Source: Methanobacteriota archaeon
Lineage (GTDB): Archaea; JAADCQ01; Methanopyri; Methanopyrales; Methanopyraceae
DNA: 32,982 bases
Assembly (NCBI GenBank): GCA_027064305.1
Contig: JAMOPY010000012.1
Span: 1-32,982 of the forward strand
Direction: 5' to 3'
The notes below the pieces were generated by a model, which saw nothing but the letters and a program-made list of their open reading frames with translations, was not told the DNA's origin and did no database searches. The translations under genes and the position numbers were made by a program. Positions 1-7,733 of this stretch are shown here, piece by piece (position 1 is the stretch's first letter; each line of letters starts with the position of its first letter).

Positions 1-275
1 CCCTCGCTGGCCAGTCGCGCCTTGAGCACCACGGAGCAGGCCCGCTCGCCCAGGGCGTTGATGGCCACGGTCTTCTCCTCGCGGTACTCGTTCGCGAGCC
101 GGCGGACGCGGCGGACGGCCTCCCGGACCTCCATGAGCTCGCCGCCGTAGAAGCTCTCCGACACCCTAACCTCGCGGTCGCCCGCCGGGAGCCGCCTCCC
201 CAGGAGCTCCTCGTCGCAGAGCGCGATGACGAGGGTGTCGGGGGTCCCCTGGACGTTCACGGAGACCCGGGGCAT
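1..275 (-). CDS. DUF424 family protein, C-terminus cut by window edge
   Basis: The ATG at 275-273 opens a frame that stays open to position 1, so about 91 residues are visible and the end of the protein is missing. The translation carries the pattern I associate with the archaeal DUF424 family: LVIALCDEELLGRRL near residues 16-30, then SESFYGGEL, then a helical stretch rich in arginine and glutamate. The family's function is unknown. The start lies one base beyond the aIF2-beta stop, so the gene is almost certainly co-transcribed with aIF2-beta and may be translationally coupled to it. In other archaea, as I recall, DUF424 also sits beside translation genes, which suggests a role near initiation, but that is inference. 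Family assignment is fairly sure, function is not known. Confidence 0.75.
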   Translation of the reverse strand, partial: MPRVSVNVQGTPDTLVIALCDEELLGRRLPAGDREVRVSESFYGGELMEVREAVRRVRRLANEYREEKTVAINALGERACSVVLKARLASE

Positions 276-276
276 G

Positions 277-696
277 CTACTTCAGCCTCCTGACCGAGGA
301 CCACGCCCCGCACGCCTCGCACTTCAGGATCCACTGCCGGTCCTCCCGAACCAGCTTCGTATCCGGGCGGCCGCACTCCGGGCACAGGACGAACTCCTCC
401 ACGTACTCCTTGAGCTCCTCCTCGATGAGCTTCGGGTGGTACGTACCGTGCAGCACCAGGCGGTCGCCGTCGATGTGCCCGGCCGTACCCAGCTCCTTCA
501 GGAAGAAGCGCGAGAGGTGCTCCGGGTCCCGGTTCAGCTTGTCCGCGATCTCCTTGAAGTTCTGGATGATGGTCATCTTGCCCTCGATCGAGACGCGGGG
601 CTTCGGGACCTCGAACCGCCGGTCTTCCAGCACCTCCTCCGGGAGCTGCTCGTAGGCGCGCTCCAGGAGCTCCTCGTAGTCGTACTTGAGCGGCAC
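277..696 (-). CDS. eif2b: Translation initiation factor aIF2 subunit beta
   Basis: This 139-residue protein is the beta subunit of the archaeal aIF2 heterotrimer, which delivers initiator Met-tRNA to the small ribosomal subunit in the cytoplasm. An N-terminal helix (about residues 5-20) that would contact the gamma subunit is followed by the central domain, with KMTIIQNFKEIADKLNRDP at about 40-58 and HLSRFFLKELGT at 60-71. A C-terminal zinc ribbon follows, with cysteines at about 105, 108, 126 and 129. Length is normal for the family. The start is GTG at 696-694, three bases after the upstream OB-fold gene; the stop is one base before DUF424. It is part of the minus-strand run that also contains MCM. 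Confidence 0.95.
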   Translation of the reverse strand: MPLKYDYEELLERAYEQLPEEVLEDRRFEVPKPRVSIEGKMTIIQNFKEIADKLNRDPEHLSRFFLKELGTAGHIDGDRLVLHGTYHPKLIEEELKEYVEEFVLCPECGRPDTKLVREDRQWILKCEACGAWSSVRRLK

Positions 697-699
697 GGG

Positions 700-1452
700 C
701 TACACCCCCCACTCCACGACGACGGACCAGTGCTTGCCGCTCGGCAGCTTGATCGGGAAGATCAGGTCGCGCTTTTCGAGCTCCCTGATCACGCGGTCGC
801 AGAACTCCTCGTCCGCGTCCGGCACGACCTCGGCGATGATCTCGTATAAGTCTTGCTTAGAGAACATGTCCTCCTCGTGCTCGACCAGCCGCTCGTACAC
901 CTTGCGGACGACGTCGTCGAGGTCCTCCGGGCGCTCGGGACCCTCGGCCTCCTCCTCGGCACCCTCGGACGGTTCGGCCGCCTCCTCGGCCTTCTCCACC
1001 ATCTTCCGGGCCTCCGGCTCGGCCTCCTCGGGCGCCTCGCCGGCGCGTTTCAGCGTTAGCTCGTACTCCAGCCGGCGCAGGAGCTCCTCGTGGTAGGAGG
1101 AGGGTCGGATGATCTCGGCCCGGAGGGGGACCGACCGGCCCTCCTCGCGCGGCTCCATGGGCCGGCCGACGACCTTCACCTCCACCCAGCGCTCCAGCTC
1201 GCTGGCCGTCTCGAACCACTCCTCGAAGGCGAAGACGTCCACCGAGCCCGTGTCGTCGGTGATCGTGAGGACGGCGAACTCCCGGTCCTCGTCCACGTAC
1301 TTGGACGAGACCACGCCGACCACCAGGGCCCGGTGGAACCGTACCCCGTCGGGCGTGACGAACCCGTCGTCGGTCGGTGAGGAGCGGGCGAGGACGCCCG
1401 CGGGCACGCGCACCGCGGGGTATCGGCGCGAGAGCTCCTCGGACTCGCTCAC
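700..1452 (-). CDS. OB-fold nucleic-acid-binding protein (RPA32-like)
   Basis: A 250-residue acidic protein. Residues about 38-120 look like a single OB fold of the kind found in RPA-type single-strand-binding proteins: RALVVGVVSSKYVDE, then FAVLTITDDTGSVDVFAFEE, then WVEVKVVGRPM. A glutamate- and alanine-rich linker follows (about 135-175), and the last 70 residues are charged helices that could form a winged helix, as in RPA32. The layout fits an archaeal RPA2/RPA32-like accessory protein, though no zinc finger is seen. The start is GTG at 1452-1450, 15 bases after the MCM stop, and the stop is 3 bases before aIF2-beta. Its place directly behind MCM supports a role with single-stranded DNA at the fork. 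An RNA-binding role beside aIF2-beta cannot be excluded. Confidence 0.75.
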   Translation of the reverse strand: MSESEELSRRYPAVRVPAGVLARSSPTDDGFVTPDGVRFHRALVVGVVSSKYVDEDREFAVLTITDDTGSVDVFAFEEWFETASELERWVEVKVVGRPMEPREEGRSVPLRAEIIRPSSYHEELLRRLEYELTLKRAGEAPEEAEPEARKMVEKAEEAAEPSEGAEEEAEGPERPEDLDDVVRKVYERLVEHEEDMFSKQDLYEIIAEVVPDADEEFCDRVIRELEKRDLIFPIKLPSGKHWSVVVEWGV

Positions 1453-1467
1453 CGCGGCTCACCACCG

Positions 1468-3441
1468 CTACTTGATGGGCGCGTAAACCCCGGGTCGGGG
1501 CTGGATGAGGTCGCCCTCCTCGAGGAGGTCGTTCAAGATCTCTTCGATCTTCTCCCGGCTCACCCGGTTCTTGACCGCGTTGATGATCTCCTTCTTCGGC
1601 ACCCCGTCCTCGTACTCCTTGGACAGCTTCCGCACGACTCGGAGCACGTACTCCCGGGCCTCGCGCACGGACTTGGGCTGGCCCGTCTCGATGACGTCCG
1701 CGTCCAGCGTCCCCTCGTCCCGCATCACCTCGTTCATGAACTCCTCCATGATGGACAGGGCGACCTCGACGTCCTCCGGTTCCACCGTGTCCGAGAGTCG
1801 GGCCCGGGCGGCGGCCCGGGCCAGTCGGATGGTGGAGCCCATCTGCCGGCGGGTGACGGGGACGGTCCGGAGCTCCCCCTCGTCCGCCATGTCCGCGGCC
1901 TTTTGGCGCACGGAGACGAACCACTCGGACAGCTTCTCCCGGGCCTCCGGGGAGATCTCCACGCGCTGGTACTCGGTGGTCGCGTACAGGATGTAGCGCT
2001 TGTAGAAGCCGTAGTCGTGGTCGAGCTCCTCGACGCCCCCGTCGAACGCGTCCATCATCGTCTCCGCGATCCGGCGATCCTGGTCCGGGTCCGGCTCGTC
2101 CCGGGTGAAGAGGATCACGTCGAAGCGGGAGAGGAGGGCGGGGTCGAGGTTGATCTCCTCGATGGGGTGGTCGCCCTGCCAGCGGCCGGCCTCGGGGTTG
2201 GCGGCGGCGAGGACGGCGCAGCGCGCGTTCAGCGTGGCCGTGATCCCCGCCTTCGCCACGCTCACCTTCCCCGACTCCATGGCCTCCAGGAGCGCGTTCA
2301 GGTCGCTCTTGGTGGCCTTGTCGAGCTCGTCGATGGCGATGATCCCGCCATCGGCCATCACGACCGCGCCCGCCTCAAGGGCCCAGCCGTCCTCCGTGCG
2401 CTCGGCGGCCGCGGTGAGGCCGGGCCCGGTCACGTGCTGGGCGCTCACGTACACGCCCTTGGGTGCCACCCGTTCGGTCACGTGCTGGAGGATCTGCGAC
2501 TTGGCGGTGGCGGGGTCTCCCACGATGAGGACGTGGATGCGCTCGCGCATGTGGGACTCCTCGACGCAGGAGAAGAGCTGGAGGGCGACCGCCCGCTTGA
2601 TGGCCTCGTGACCGTGGATGTGCGGGGCGACCGCCCTCGCGAGCTCGTCGATCGGTGACGACTGGGCGAACTCCTGGAACTCCAGGAGCTCCTTCCGGCC
2701 GAAGCTCACGTCCTCCGGGAAGTGGAGGGATTCGGACTTCTCCACGCCGTGCGCCTCGAGCACGATCTCCCCGGTGTCGCCGGGCCGCGGTCGACCGCGC
2801 CCGAGGCGGATCCGGGGAATCCCGGTGATCTTGACCCGGTCGCCCGGCTTGATCCGGTTGATGTGGTCGTACCGCAGCTCGACCTCCACGGTCGCCGGCT
2901 GCTCCGTTCCCTCGACCTTCTCGGGGGGCTCCTGCAGGATGGCCTCCTGGTAGTCCGTGTAGAACAGCTCGTCCGGATCGACGGCCGAGCCGCACTTGGG
3001 GCAGCGGACGTCGGGCCGGTAGTCCCGCTTGCCCACCTCGAACTCGTGCTTGCAGTGGGGGCACCGGGCCACGACCCGCGTCACCTCGGCCGCGACGTTG
3101 TCCACCCGCCGCACGATCCCCTCGATCGTGACCAGCTGGTCCTTGAACTCGACGCTGAGGTCGCGGGCCCTGAGCTCGATGGGCGAGGAGCGGAACTCCA
3201 CCCAGACGCCGTCGACCTCGGGCCGGTCGCGCTCGATGAGCCGCATCGCCTCCTCCCGGGCGATCCGGACGGCGTCCCGGACGTTCTTGGCCGCGTCCAT
3301 GGCGACCTCCGGCTCGTCCAGCTCCCCGAGGTCGACGACGACCGTCCTCCAGCGCGGGTACTCGTCGATCACGCGCTCCACGGAGTCCAGGAACGCGTCG
3401 GACTCGCGCAGGAACGAGCGGAACTCCTCCTCGTACTCCAC
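1468..3441 (-). CDS. mcm: Replicative DNA helicase MCM
   Basis: A 657-residue minichromosome maintenance protein, the hexameric 3'-5' helicase that unwinds DNA at the replication fork. The N-terminal domain carries a zinc-binding site (cysteines at about 127, 130, 147 and 150) and an OB fold. The AAA+ domain shows Walker A GDPATAKSQ (308-316), Walker B IIAIDELDK (367-375), a sensor-1-like AAANPEAGRW (about 412-421) and the arginine finger LLSRFD (436-441). The C-terminal 80 residues look like the usual winged helix. Length is typical and there is no intein. The start is GTG at 3441-3439, which gives MEYEEEFRSF. The gene lies 25 bases after a small membrane protein gene and 15 before the OB-fold gene. 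Confidence 0.97.
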   Translation of the reverse strand: MEYEEEFRSFLRESDAFLDSVERVIDEYPRWRTVVVDLGELDEPEVAMDAAKNVRDAVRIAREEAMRLIERDRPEVDGVWVEFRSSPIELRARDLSVEFKDQLVTIEGIVRRVDNVAAEVTRVVARCPHCKHEFEVGKRDYRPDVRCPKCGSAVDPDELFYTDYQEAILQEPPEKVEGTEQPATVEVELRYDHINRIKPGDRVKITGIPRIRLGRGRPRPGDTGEIVLEAHGVEKSESLHFPEDVSFGRKELLEFQEFAQSSPIDELARAVAPHIHGHEAIKRAVALQLFSCVEESHMRERIHVLIVGDPATAKSQILQHVTERVAPKGVYVSAQHVTGPGLTAAAERTEDGWALEAGAVVMADGGIIAIDELDKATKSDLNALLEAMESGKVSVAKAGITATLNARCAVLAAANPEAGRWQGDHPIEEINLDPALLSRFDVILFTRDEPDPDQDRRIAETMMDAFDGGVEELDHDYGFYKRYILYATTEYQRVEISPEAREKLSEWFVSVRQKAADMADEGELRTVPVTRRQMGSTIRLARAAARARLSDTVEPEDVEVALSIMEEFMNEVMRDEGTLDADVIETGQPKSVREAREYVLRVVRKLSKEYEDGVPKKEIINAVKNRVSREKIEEILNDLLEEGDLIQPRPGVYAPIK

Positions 3442-3466
3442 CGTCTCGGCTCCCCTCTCGGCGGTT

Positions 3467-3868
3467 TCAGTAGGGCGGTAGCACCCCGGAGATCCACCGG
3501 GCCGCGTTCAGGGCCCCGCCGATCGCCAGCGAGACCCCCATCACCAGGTCGATGATCAGGTGCTTCACGACGAGGAAGGCGCGGAGGAGGCCGGCGGGTC
3601 CGGCGCTGGTGACGTACCAGGAGAGCACCCAGGCGAGCCTCAGGATGGAGTGCCCCGCGACGCCCAGTTGGGGGATCGAGCACGCTAGGAGCAGCCAGGT
3701 CGCGTACCACCCGCACAGGCTCAGCGTCATGCAGGCCAGGGAGATGAAAACGACCAGGGCGGTCAGGGCGCGAGGGGGCCGGTTCAGGGCGCGCAGGACC
3801 TCGTACAGCAGGACCGTACCCAGCAGCGCGACCGTGAGCGCGAGCTCGGCGCACTCCACCGGGAGCAT
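3467..3868 (-). CDS. Small integral membrane protein, unknown function
   Basis: A 133-residue hydrophobic protein that I do not recognise. About four membrane segments can be seen: residues 8-25 (ALTVALLGTVLLYEVL), 34-66 (one long or two short segments around ALVVFISLACMTLS and YATWLLLACSI), 73-90 around RLAWVLSWYVTS, and 102-122 (HLIIDLVMGVSLAIGGAL). No catalytic or metal-binding motif stands out. The ATG at 3868-3866 lies 6 bases after the MEMO1-family stop, and the stop is 25 bases before MCM. A membrane protein inside this replication and translation gene run is odd; whether it works with the MEMO1-like protein cannot be told from sequence. Confidence 0.7.
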   Translation of the reverse strand: MLPVECAELALTVALLGTVLLYEVLRALNRPPRALTALVVFISLACMTLSLCGWYATWLLLACSIPQLGVAGHSILRLAWVLSWYVTSAGPAGLLRAFLVVKHLIIDLVMGVSLAIGGALNAARWISGVLPPY

Positions 3869-3874
3869 CGGCGG

Positions 3875-4741
3875 TCACCCGGGGAGGAAAACGACGGACG
3901 CGTACCCCACCACCTGCGCCCGGTCCCCGGTCACGTCGCCGCTCGTGGCGTACTTGAGCAGCTCGCCCCGCCGGGCCCCCAGGAGCCGGGTCGCGACGAT
4001 GGTGGCGGCCGTTGGCCCCACCCCGCACATGCTGACGTTGTACCGCTCCACCACCTCGATCATCCCACGCTCGTCCATCTCCACGATCCGCTCGAGCACC
4101 TTCCGGTCCTTCTCCTGGGCCACGTCGTGGGGCTCGTAGTGCGTCAGGTCGGTGCTCGCGAGCACCACCACGTTTCTGCCCAACCGCTCGGCCACCTTCG
4201 CGATCGACTCGCCCACCTCACGCGCCGTCCTCAGGTCGTGCATCGCCATGCACACGGGCACGAACCGGAACGCGTCCCCGTACAGGTACTGTAGGAAGGG
4301 CAGCTGGACCTCGATGGAGTGCTCCTGCGCGTGCGCCTCCAGGTTGTCGTCCACCACCCCGCACGCCTCCACCAGCGCCCGCGCGAACTCCGCGTCGATC
4401 TCGACGGAGCCCAGTGGGGTCCTCCACCGGCCCGAGGTCATCGTGGCCACGGCGGTGCCCAGCCCGGTGTGATTGGGACCGAGGATGACCACGGTCTCGG
4501 GCGTACCGGACTCCGCCAGCGCCCGGTAGGTGTGCGCCGCCACGGGGCCGGAGAACTGGTAACCGGCGTGCGGCACCACGCCCCCGGGGATCCCGCAGGG
4601 TCCGGACGAGACCTCCGGCACGTCCCCCGGGCCCAGGTCGTGTCGAAAGCACCACTCGATGGTGCGCCTCAGCTCCTCGGGGTCGGAGGGGTAGAATTGA
4701 CCCGCAACCGCGGGGGATCGAACCAGGGTCAAGCCCGTCAC
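3875..4741 (-). CDS. amrB: MEMO1 family protein (AmmeMemoRadiSam protein B)
   Basis: A 288-residue protein of the MEMO1 family, related in fold to class III extradiol dioxygenases. Conserved stretches are AVAGQFYP (11-18), VVPHAGYQFSG (55-65), ILGPNHTG (86-93), QEHSIEVQLPFLQ (139-151), STDLTHYEP (196-204) and MCGVGPTAA (238-246). His58, His91 and Cys239 line up with the His-His-Cys metal site described for human MEMO1. The start is GTG at 4741-4739, overlapping the upstream stop by four bases (GTGA). The family forms a three-part phylogenetic set with AMMECR1 and a radical SAM enzyme; the latter is in this window at 13262-14281. The biochemical role in archaea is not known to me. Confidence 0.9.
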   Translation of the reverse strand: MTGLTLVRSPAVAGQFYPSDPEELRRTIEWCFRHDLGPGDVPEVSSGPCGIPGGVVPHAGYQFSGPVAAHTYRALAESGTPETVVILGPNHTGLGTAVATMTSGRWRTPLGSVEIDAEFARALVEACGVVDDNLEAHAQEHSIEVQLPFLQYLYGDAFRFVPVCMAMHDLRTAREVGESIAKVAERLGRNVVVLASTDLTHYEPHDVAQEKDRKVLERIVEMDERGMIEVVERYNVSMCGVGPTAATIVATRLLGARRGELLKYATSGDVTGDRAQVVGYASVVFLPG

Positions 4742-4986
4742 CCTCGGTACTCCCTGTTGTCCGGGTCGTAGTACCGCTCCAAGTAGTACCCGAACTCCCG
4801 ACGCTCCACGATGCTCCGGACTCCCTCCCTCTTAATCTTGCTCTCCAGGTCCCGGGCCCGTTCCTCGTCCAGCTCGCCCCGCCTGAGCAGGTACCGGATC
4901 ACCTCCAGCGCCTCCTCGTCCGTCTCGCACCGGGCCAGGTAATCCTCCACCCGGGGTTCGTACCCGCGGAGGGGGTCCTTGGACAC
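4738..4986 (-). CDS. Small conserved-looking acidic protein, unknown function
   Basis: About 82 residues from GTG at 4986-4984. The protein is helical and charged: DPLRGYEPRVEDYLARC, then DEEALEVIRYLLRRGELDEE, then KIKREGVRSI and REFGYYLERYYDP. It reminds me of a small archaeal DUF family with the pattern DEEALEVIxYLLxRGEIxEE, but I cannot name the family number. The frame stays open upstream to 5139, giving 133 residues, but that extension is proline and glycine rich and lies antisense to a helical, protein-like part of the methyltransferase gene; I therefore prefer the internal GTG. A G-rich ribosome-binding site lies just before it. The stop overlaps the MEMO1-family start by four bases, so the two are coupled. 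Confidence 0.6.
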   Translation of the reverse strand: MSKDPLRGYEPRVEDYLARCETDEEALEVIRYLLRRGELDEERARDLESKIKREGVRSIVERREFGYYLERYYDPDNREYRG

Positions 4987-5682
4987 GTGAAGGTCCCCCG
5001 GGAGAGGCTCTCCAGGTGGCTGGAAAGGGAGGACGAGAGGGCCCGCCGTGCGGCCGCCCGGTACCGGGACTGGGCCGAGGGGCTGCGGCGGTTTGAGGTT
5101 TTTCAGTACGTTAAAAAGCGCACGGGGGGACTCGGGCACGGGGAGGGGCGCTTCGAGGCTGGCAAGATGGGCGTCAAGGGGTACGTGATCGCGTGGCCCG
5201 AGCGGGCCCGGGGCGCCGTGCTGGAGATCGGCACCGGACTGGGTCGAACGGCGTGGGCCCTCCTCGAGTGGGGGCGACCGAGGCTGCTCGTCTCGATCGA
5301 GGTCGACCCCAGGATGCTGGCCATCGCCCTGTACCGAAACCCGGTTCGGGAGTTCTCCGAGGCGCTGCGCGACGAGCGGGTGAGGCTGGTGCTGGGGGAC
5401 GCGCGCCGGGTGGTCCCGAGGCTACCGAGGGGAGCGTTCGATCACGCCGTGCACGACGGGGGTCCCTGCCCCCGACGCAACCCATCCCTGTTCTCGGAGG
5501 GGTTCCTAAGGGAGCTGGCGGGGAGGCTCAGGAGGGGAGGTACCGCGTCGGTCTTCGCCGGGCGGGATCCGGGGTGGCAGGATCGGCTGTACGAGGCGTT
5601 GAACGGGTTGTTCGAGAGGGTGTGGTCGGAGCGGTTTCCGGACACGCCGACCCTGGTCCTGCGGTGTGAGGGGAGGCGTTAG
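4987..5682 (+). CDS. SAM-dependent methyltransferase (COG2521-like)
   Basis: A 231-residue class I Rossmann-fold methyltransferase. Motif I is LEIGTGLG (79-86), the acidic residue ending beta-2 is Glu105 in LVSIEVDPRM, LVLGDARRVV (about 135-143) is the adenine-binding stretch, and AVHDGGPCPRR (154-164) occupies the motif IV position. The HDxxP-like motif followed by LFSEGFLRELAGRLRRGG resembles predicted archaeal methyltransferases of COG2521. The substrate is unknown. The start taken is GTG 4987, preceded by GGAGGGGG; an ATG at 5167 (MGVKGYV) is the alternative, and an A+T-rich patch at 5100-5117 could be its promoter. The stop overlaps the gatB stop on the other strand. Confidence 0.75.
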   Translation: MKVPRERLSRWLEREDERARRAAARYRDWAEGLRRFEVFQYVKKRTGGLGHGEGRFEAGKMGVKGYVIAWPERARGAVLEIGTGLGRTAWALLEWGRPRLLVSIEVDPRMLAIALYRNPVREFSEALRDERVRLVLGDARRVVPRLPRGAFDHAVHDGGPCPRRNPSLFSEGFLRELAGRLRRGGTASVFAGRDPGWQDRLYEALNGLFERVWSERFPDTPTLVLRCEGRR

Positions 5683-7070
5683 TCCCCGCCGGGCTCGCCC
5701 AGCCGTTCCCGCAGCAGCCGCATGGTCACCTCCGGGTCGGCCTGACCGCGGGTCTTCCTCATGACCTGGCCCATCAGGTAGTGGATGGCCTCCTCCTTGC
5801 CGGACTTGTAGTCCTCCACCGCCTGGGGGTTCTCCTCCAGGACCTCCTCCACCACCTCGGCCAGCCGGTCCTCGTCGCTGACCTTGAGGAGTCCCTCCTC
5901 CTCGATCACCTCGACCGGGCTCTTGTCGGAGTCCACGGCCTCCCAGAGCGCGTTGAGCGCGTTCTGCCGCGTGATCTTACCGTCCCGGACCAGTCGCATC
6001 AGCTCGATCAGCTCCTCCGGCTCGATCCGGGCCTCTCGGAAGGACAGCTCCTTCTTGTTGAGCACTTTCTTCAGCTCCTTGCGCACCCACTGGTCGATGA
6101 ACTCGATCTCCCAGTCGTCCGGGGCCTTCTCCGCCACCTCCTCGAAGAAGTCGGCCCACTCCCGCTCGGTGACCAGGGCCTCCGCCGCCTCCTTGGAGAT
6201 CCCGTACTCCTCCACCAGCCGCTCCGCGCGTTTGTGCGGCGGCTCCGGCGCCCGGGCCACCGCCTCCTCCCACATGTCCTCGGTGATCTCGAACGGGGGC
6301 AGGTCCGGGTCCGGGATGTACCGGTAGTCCTCCGCCGTCTCCTTGGCCCGCATCGGGACGGTCGTGCCCTGGTCCTCCCGGAAGGCCCGGGTCTCCCGGC
6401 GCACCTCCCGCCCGTGCCTCATCAGGTTCCGCTGGCGCTGGATCTCGAACTTGAGCGCGCGGTACACGCCCTTGATCGAGTTGATGTTCTTGATCTCGAC
6501 CCGGGCGCCCCCCTCCACCGACACGTTGGCGTCGACCCGGATGCCGCCGTCCTCCCGGACCTTACCCGAGTAGCGCAGCACCTGCAGCAGCCGCCGGAGG
6601 AAGTCGCGCGCCTCCTCCGGGGACCTCATGTCCGGCTCCGTGACGATCTCGATGAGCGGGACGCCGCTGCGGTTGTAATCCACCCGGCCCGTGGACGGGT
6701 CCCAGCGCCCTGGGTCCTCCTCCACGTGGATCTCGCGGATCCGGACCCCGTCCAGCTCCCCGTTCACCGCGATCGGGGTGCTGGTTCGCTGATACCCGGA
6801 GGGCAGGTCCGGGTAATCGTAGTGTTTCCGCTGGAAGTACAGCCGTTTCCCGATCACCGGCTCGCAGCCGAGCATGTGCGCGATCTCCAGCGCGATGAGC
6901 AGGGCCTCGCGGTTGGGCGGCAGGGGTTTGGCGCCCGGCATCCCGGTGCAGATGGGGCAGGTGTTCTCGTTGGGTTCCGCGTCCTCGTAGTCCGCGGGGC
7001 ACCGACAGAACAGCTTGCTCTCGGTGTCCAGCTGCACGTGCACCTCGAAGCCGATCCTCACCCCGGGCAC
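5679..7070 (-). CDS. gatB: Asp-tRNA(Asn)/Glu-tRNA(Gln) amidotransferase subunit B
   Basis: The 463-residue GatB subunit of the GatCAB amidotransferase, which converts Asp-tRNA(Asn), and in some organisms Glu-tRNA(Gln), to the amide form; archaea usually use GatDE for glutamine. The N-terminus starts RIGFEVHVQLDTESKLFC, with zinc-site cysteines at about 22, 24, 38 and 41 (FCRC and CPICTGMPG). The kinase-like cradle follows with KRLYFQRKHYDYPDLPSGYQ (about 82-101) and DYNRSGVPLIEIVTEPD (about 131-147). The C-terminal YqeY/tail domain has SFREARIEPEEL and a final HYLMGQVMRKTRGQADP. Length is normal. The start is GTG at 7070-7068. No gatA or gatC is in the window. The stop interlocks with the convergent methyltransferase stop. 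Confidence 0.96.
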   Translation of the reverse strand: MPGVRIGFEVHVQLDTESKLFCRCPADYEDAEPNENTCPICTGMPGAKPLPPNREALLIALEIAHMLGCEPVIGKRLYFQRKHYDYPDLPSGYQRTSTPIAVNGELDGVRIREIHVEEDPGRWDPSTGRVDYNRSGVPLIEIVTEPDMRSPEEARDFLRRLLQVLRYSGKVREDGGIRVDANVSVEGGARVEIKNINSIKGVYRALKFEIQRQRNLMRHGREVRRETRAFREDQGTTVPMRAKETAEDYRYIPDPDLPPFEITEDMWEEAVARAPEPPHKRAERLVEEYGISKEAAEALVTEREWADFFEEVAEKAPDDWEIEFIDQWVRKELKKVLNKKELSFREARIEPEELIELMRLVRDGKITRQNALNALWEAVDSDKSPVEVIEEEGLLKVSDEDRLAEVVEEVLEENPQAVEDYKSGKEEAIHYLMGQVMRKTRGQADPEVTMRLLRERLGEPGGD

Positions 7071-7098
7071 GGACCGGGCCCCGAGGTGGGGGAGCTGG

Positions 7099-7665
7099 TC
7101 ACCGACTTATGGGTAGCGGAGAGTTCAGCCCCTCGCGCAGCGCCAGCGTCCGGAAGAGCGCCGCGGTGACCAGGGCCTTCTCTGAGAGGTGGCGGGTCTT
7201 GGGCGGGTTGGGCACGGTGAAGCAGAACCGTCGGTGATCGGTCAGCGCGCCCGGTACCAGGTTGATCTCCCTGGGGGCCGGGACGTCCTTGGGCCACGGG
7301 ATCCGGACGGAGACCGGTATGCACTCCAGGTCCTCCTCGGACCGCCGGACCAGGAGCGACGCGTACGCGGCGTCACGCTTCCGGTGCTTGAACTTCCGGC
7401 TCGTCAGCAGGTTGGCCTCGGCCACGGGGACGTTCAGCACGAGCTCCCGAAGCTCCACGTCGTCCTCCGTCAGCGGGTCGAGCTCCAGGGCGCCGAAGTA
7501 CCACTTGTCCTCCCGCCGGGGCCGTCGTCCCCACCGCGGTTCGTAGAACCGCTCCAGGAGCCGCGGTAGCAGGTACACCCGGTACGGTGACCCCACCGTC
7601 CCCACCCCGCGCCGCTCGAGGTCGCTGGCGGTTTGCAGGCCACCCCGAAGTCGTTTACCGTACAA
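7099..7665 (-). CDS. Hypothetical protein, unknown family
   Basis: Up to 188 residues, not recognised. The sequence is mixed alpha/beta: PYRVYLLPRLLERFYEPRW near 27-45, a tryptophan-containing KWYFGALELDPL, LVLNVPVAEANLL, a basic stretch KFKHRKRD, then LECIPVSVRIPWP, EINLVPGALTD and FCFTVPNPPKTRHL. There are no membrane segments and no cysteine cluster. The longest start is TTG at 7665-7663, but the only TATA-like sequence on this strand (TTTAGTTA, 7678-7671) would put transcription start near 7650. A GTG at 7605 or 7596 behind a GGGGTGGGG run is therefore as likely. It lies 28 bases before gatB and 68 bases after tldE on the same strand. The start is uncertain; the frame itself looks real. 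Confidence 0.6.
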   Translation of the reverse strand: MYGKRLRGGLQTASDLERRGVGTVGSPYRVYLLPRLLERFYEPRWGRRPRREDKWYFGALELDPLTEDDVELRELVLNVPVAEANLLTSRKFKHRKRDAAYASLLVRRSEEDLECIPVSVRIPWPKDVPAPREINLVPGALTDHRRFCFTVPNPPKTRHLSEKALVTAALFRTLALREGLNSPLPISR

Positions 7666-7733
7666 ACGTAACTAAACCCGACCGAACGTCACGAGGTTAC
7701 GCGTTTCGGCGTCCGGACTGTGTACGCTGATGG

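Noticed and set aside
4987..5139. A proline-rich N-terminal extension of the small acidic protein
   Set aside because: Its opposite strand encodes a convincing helical part of the methyltransferase, while the extension itself looks non-coding.
5781..7169. A long plus-strand open frame opposite gatB
   Set aside because: GatB on the minus strand has full family motifs; the plus frame is a leucine/arginine/histidine-rich shadow without protein-like pattern.
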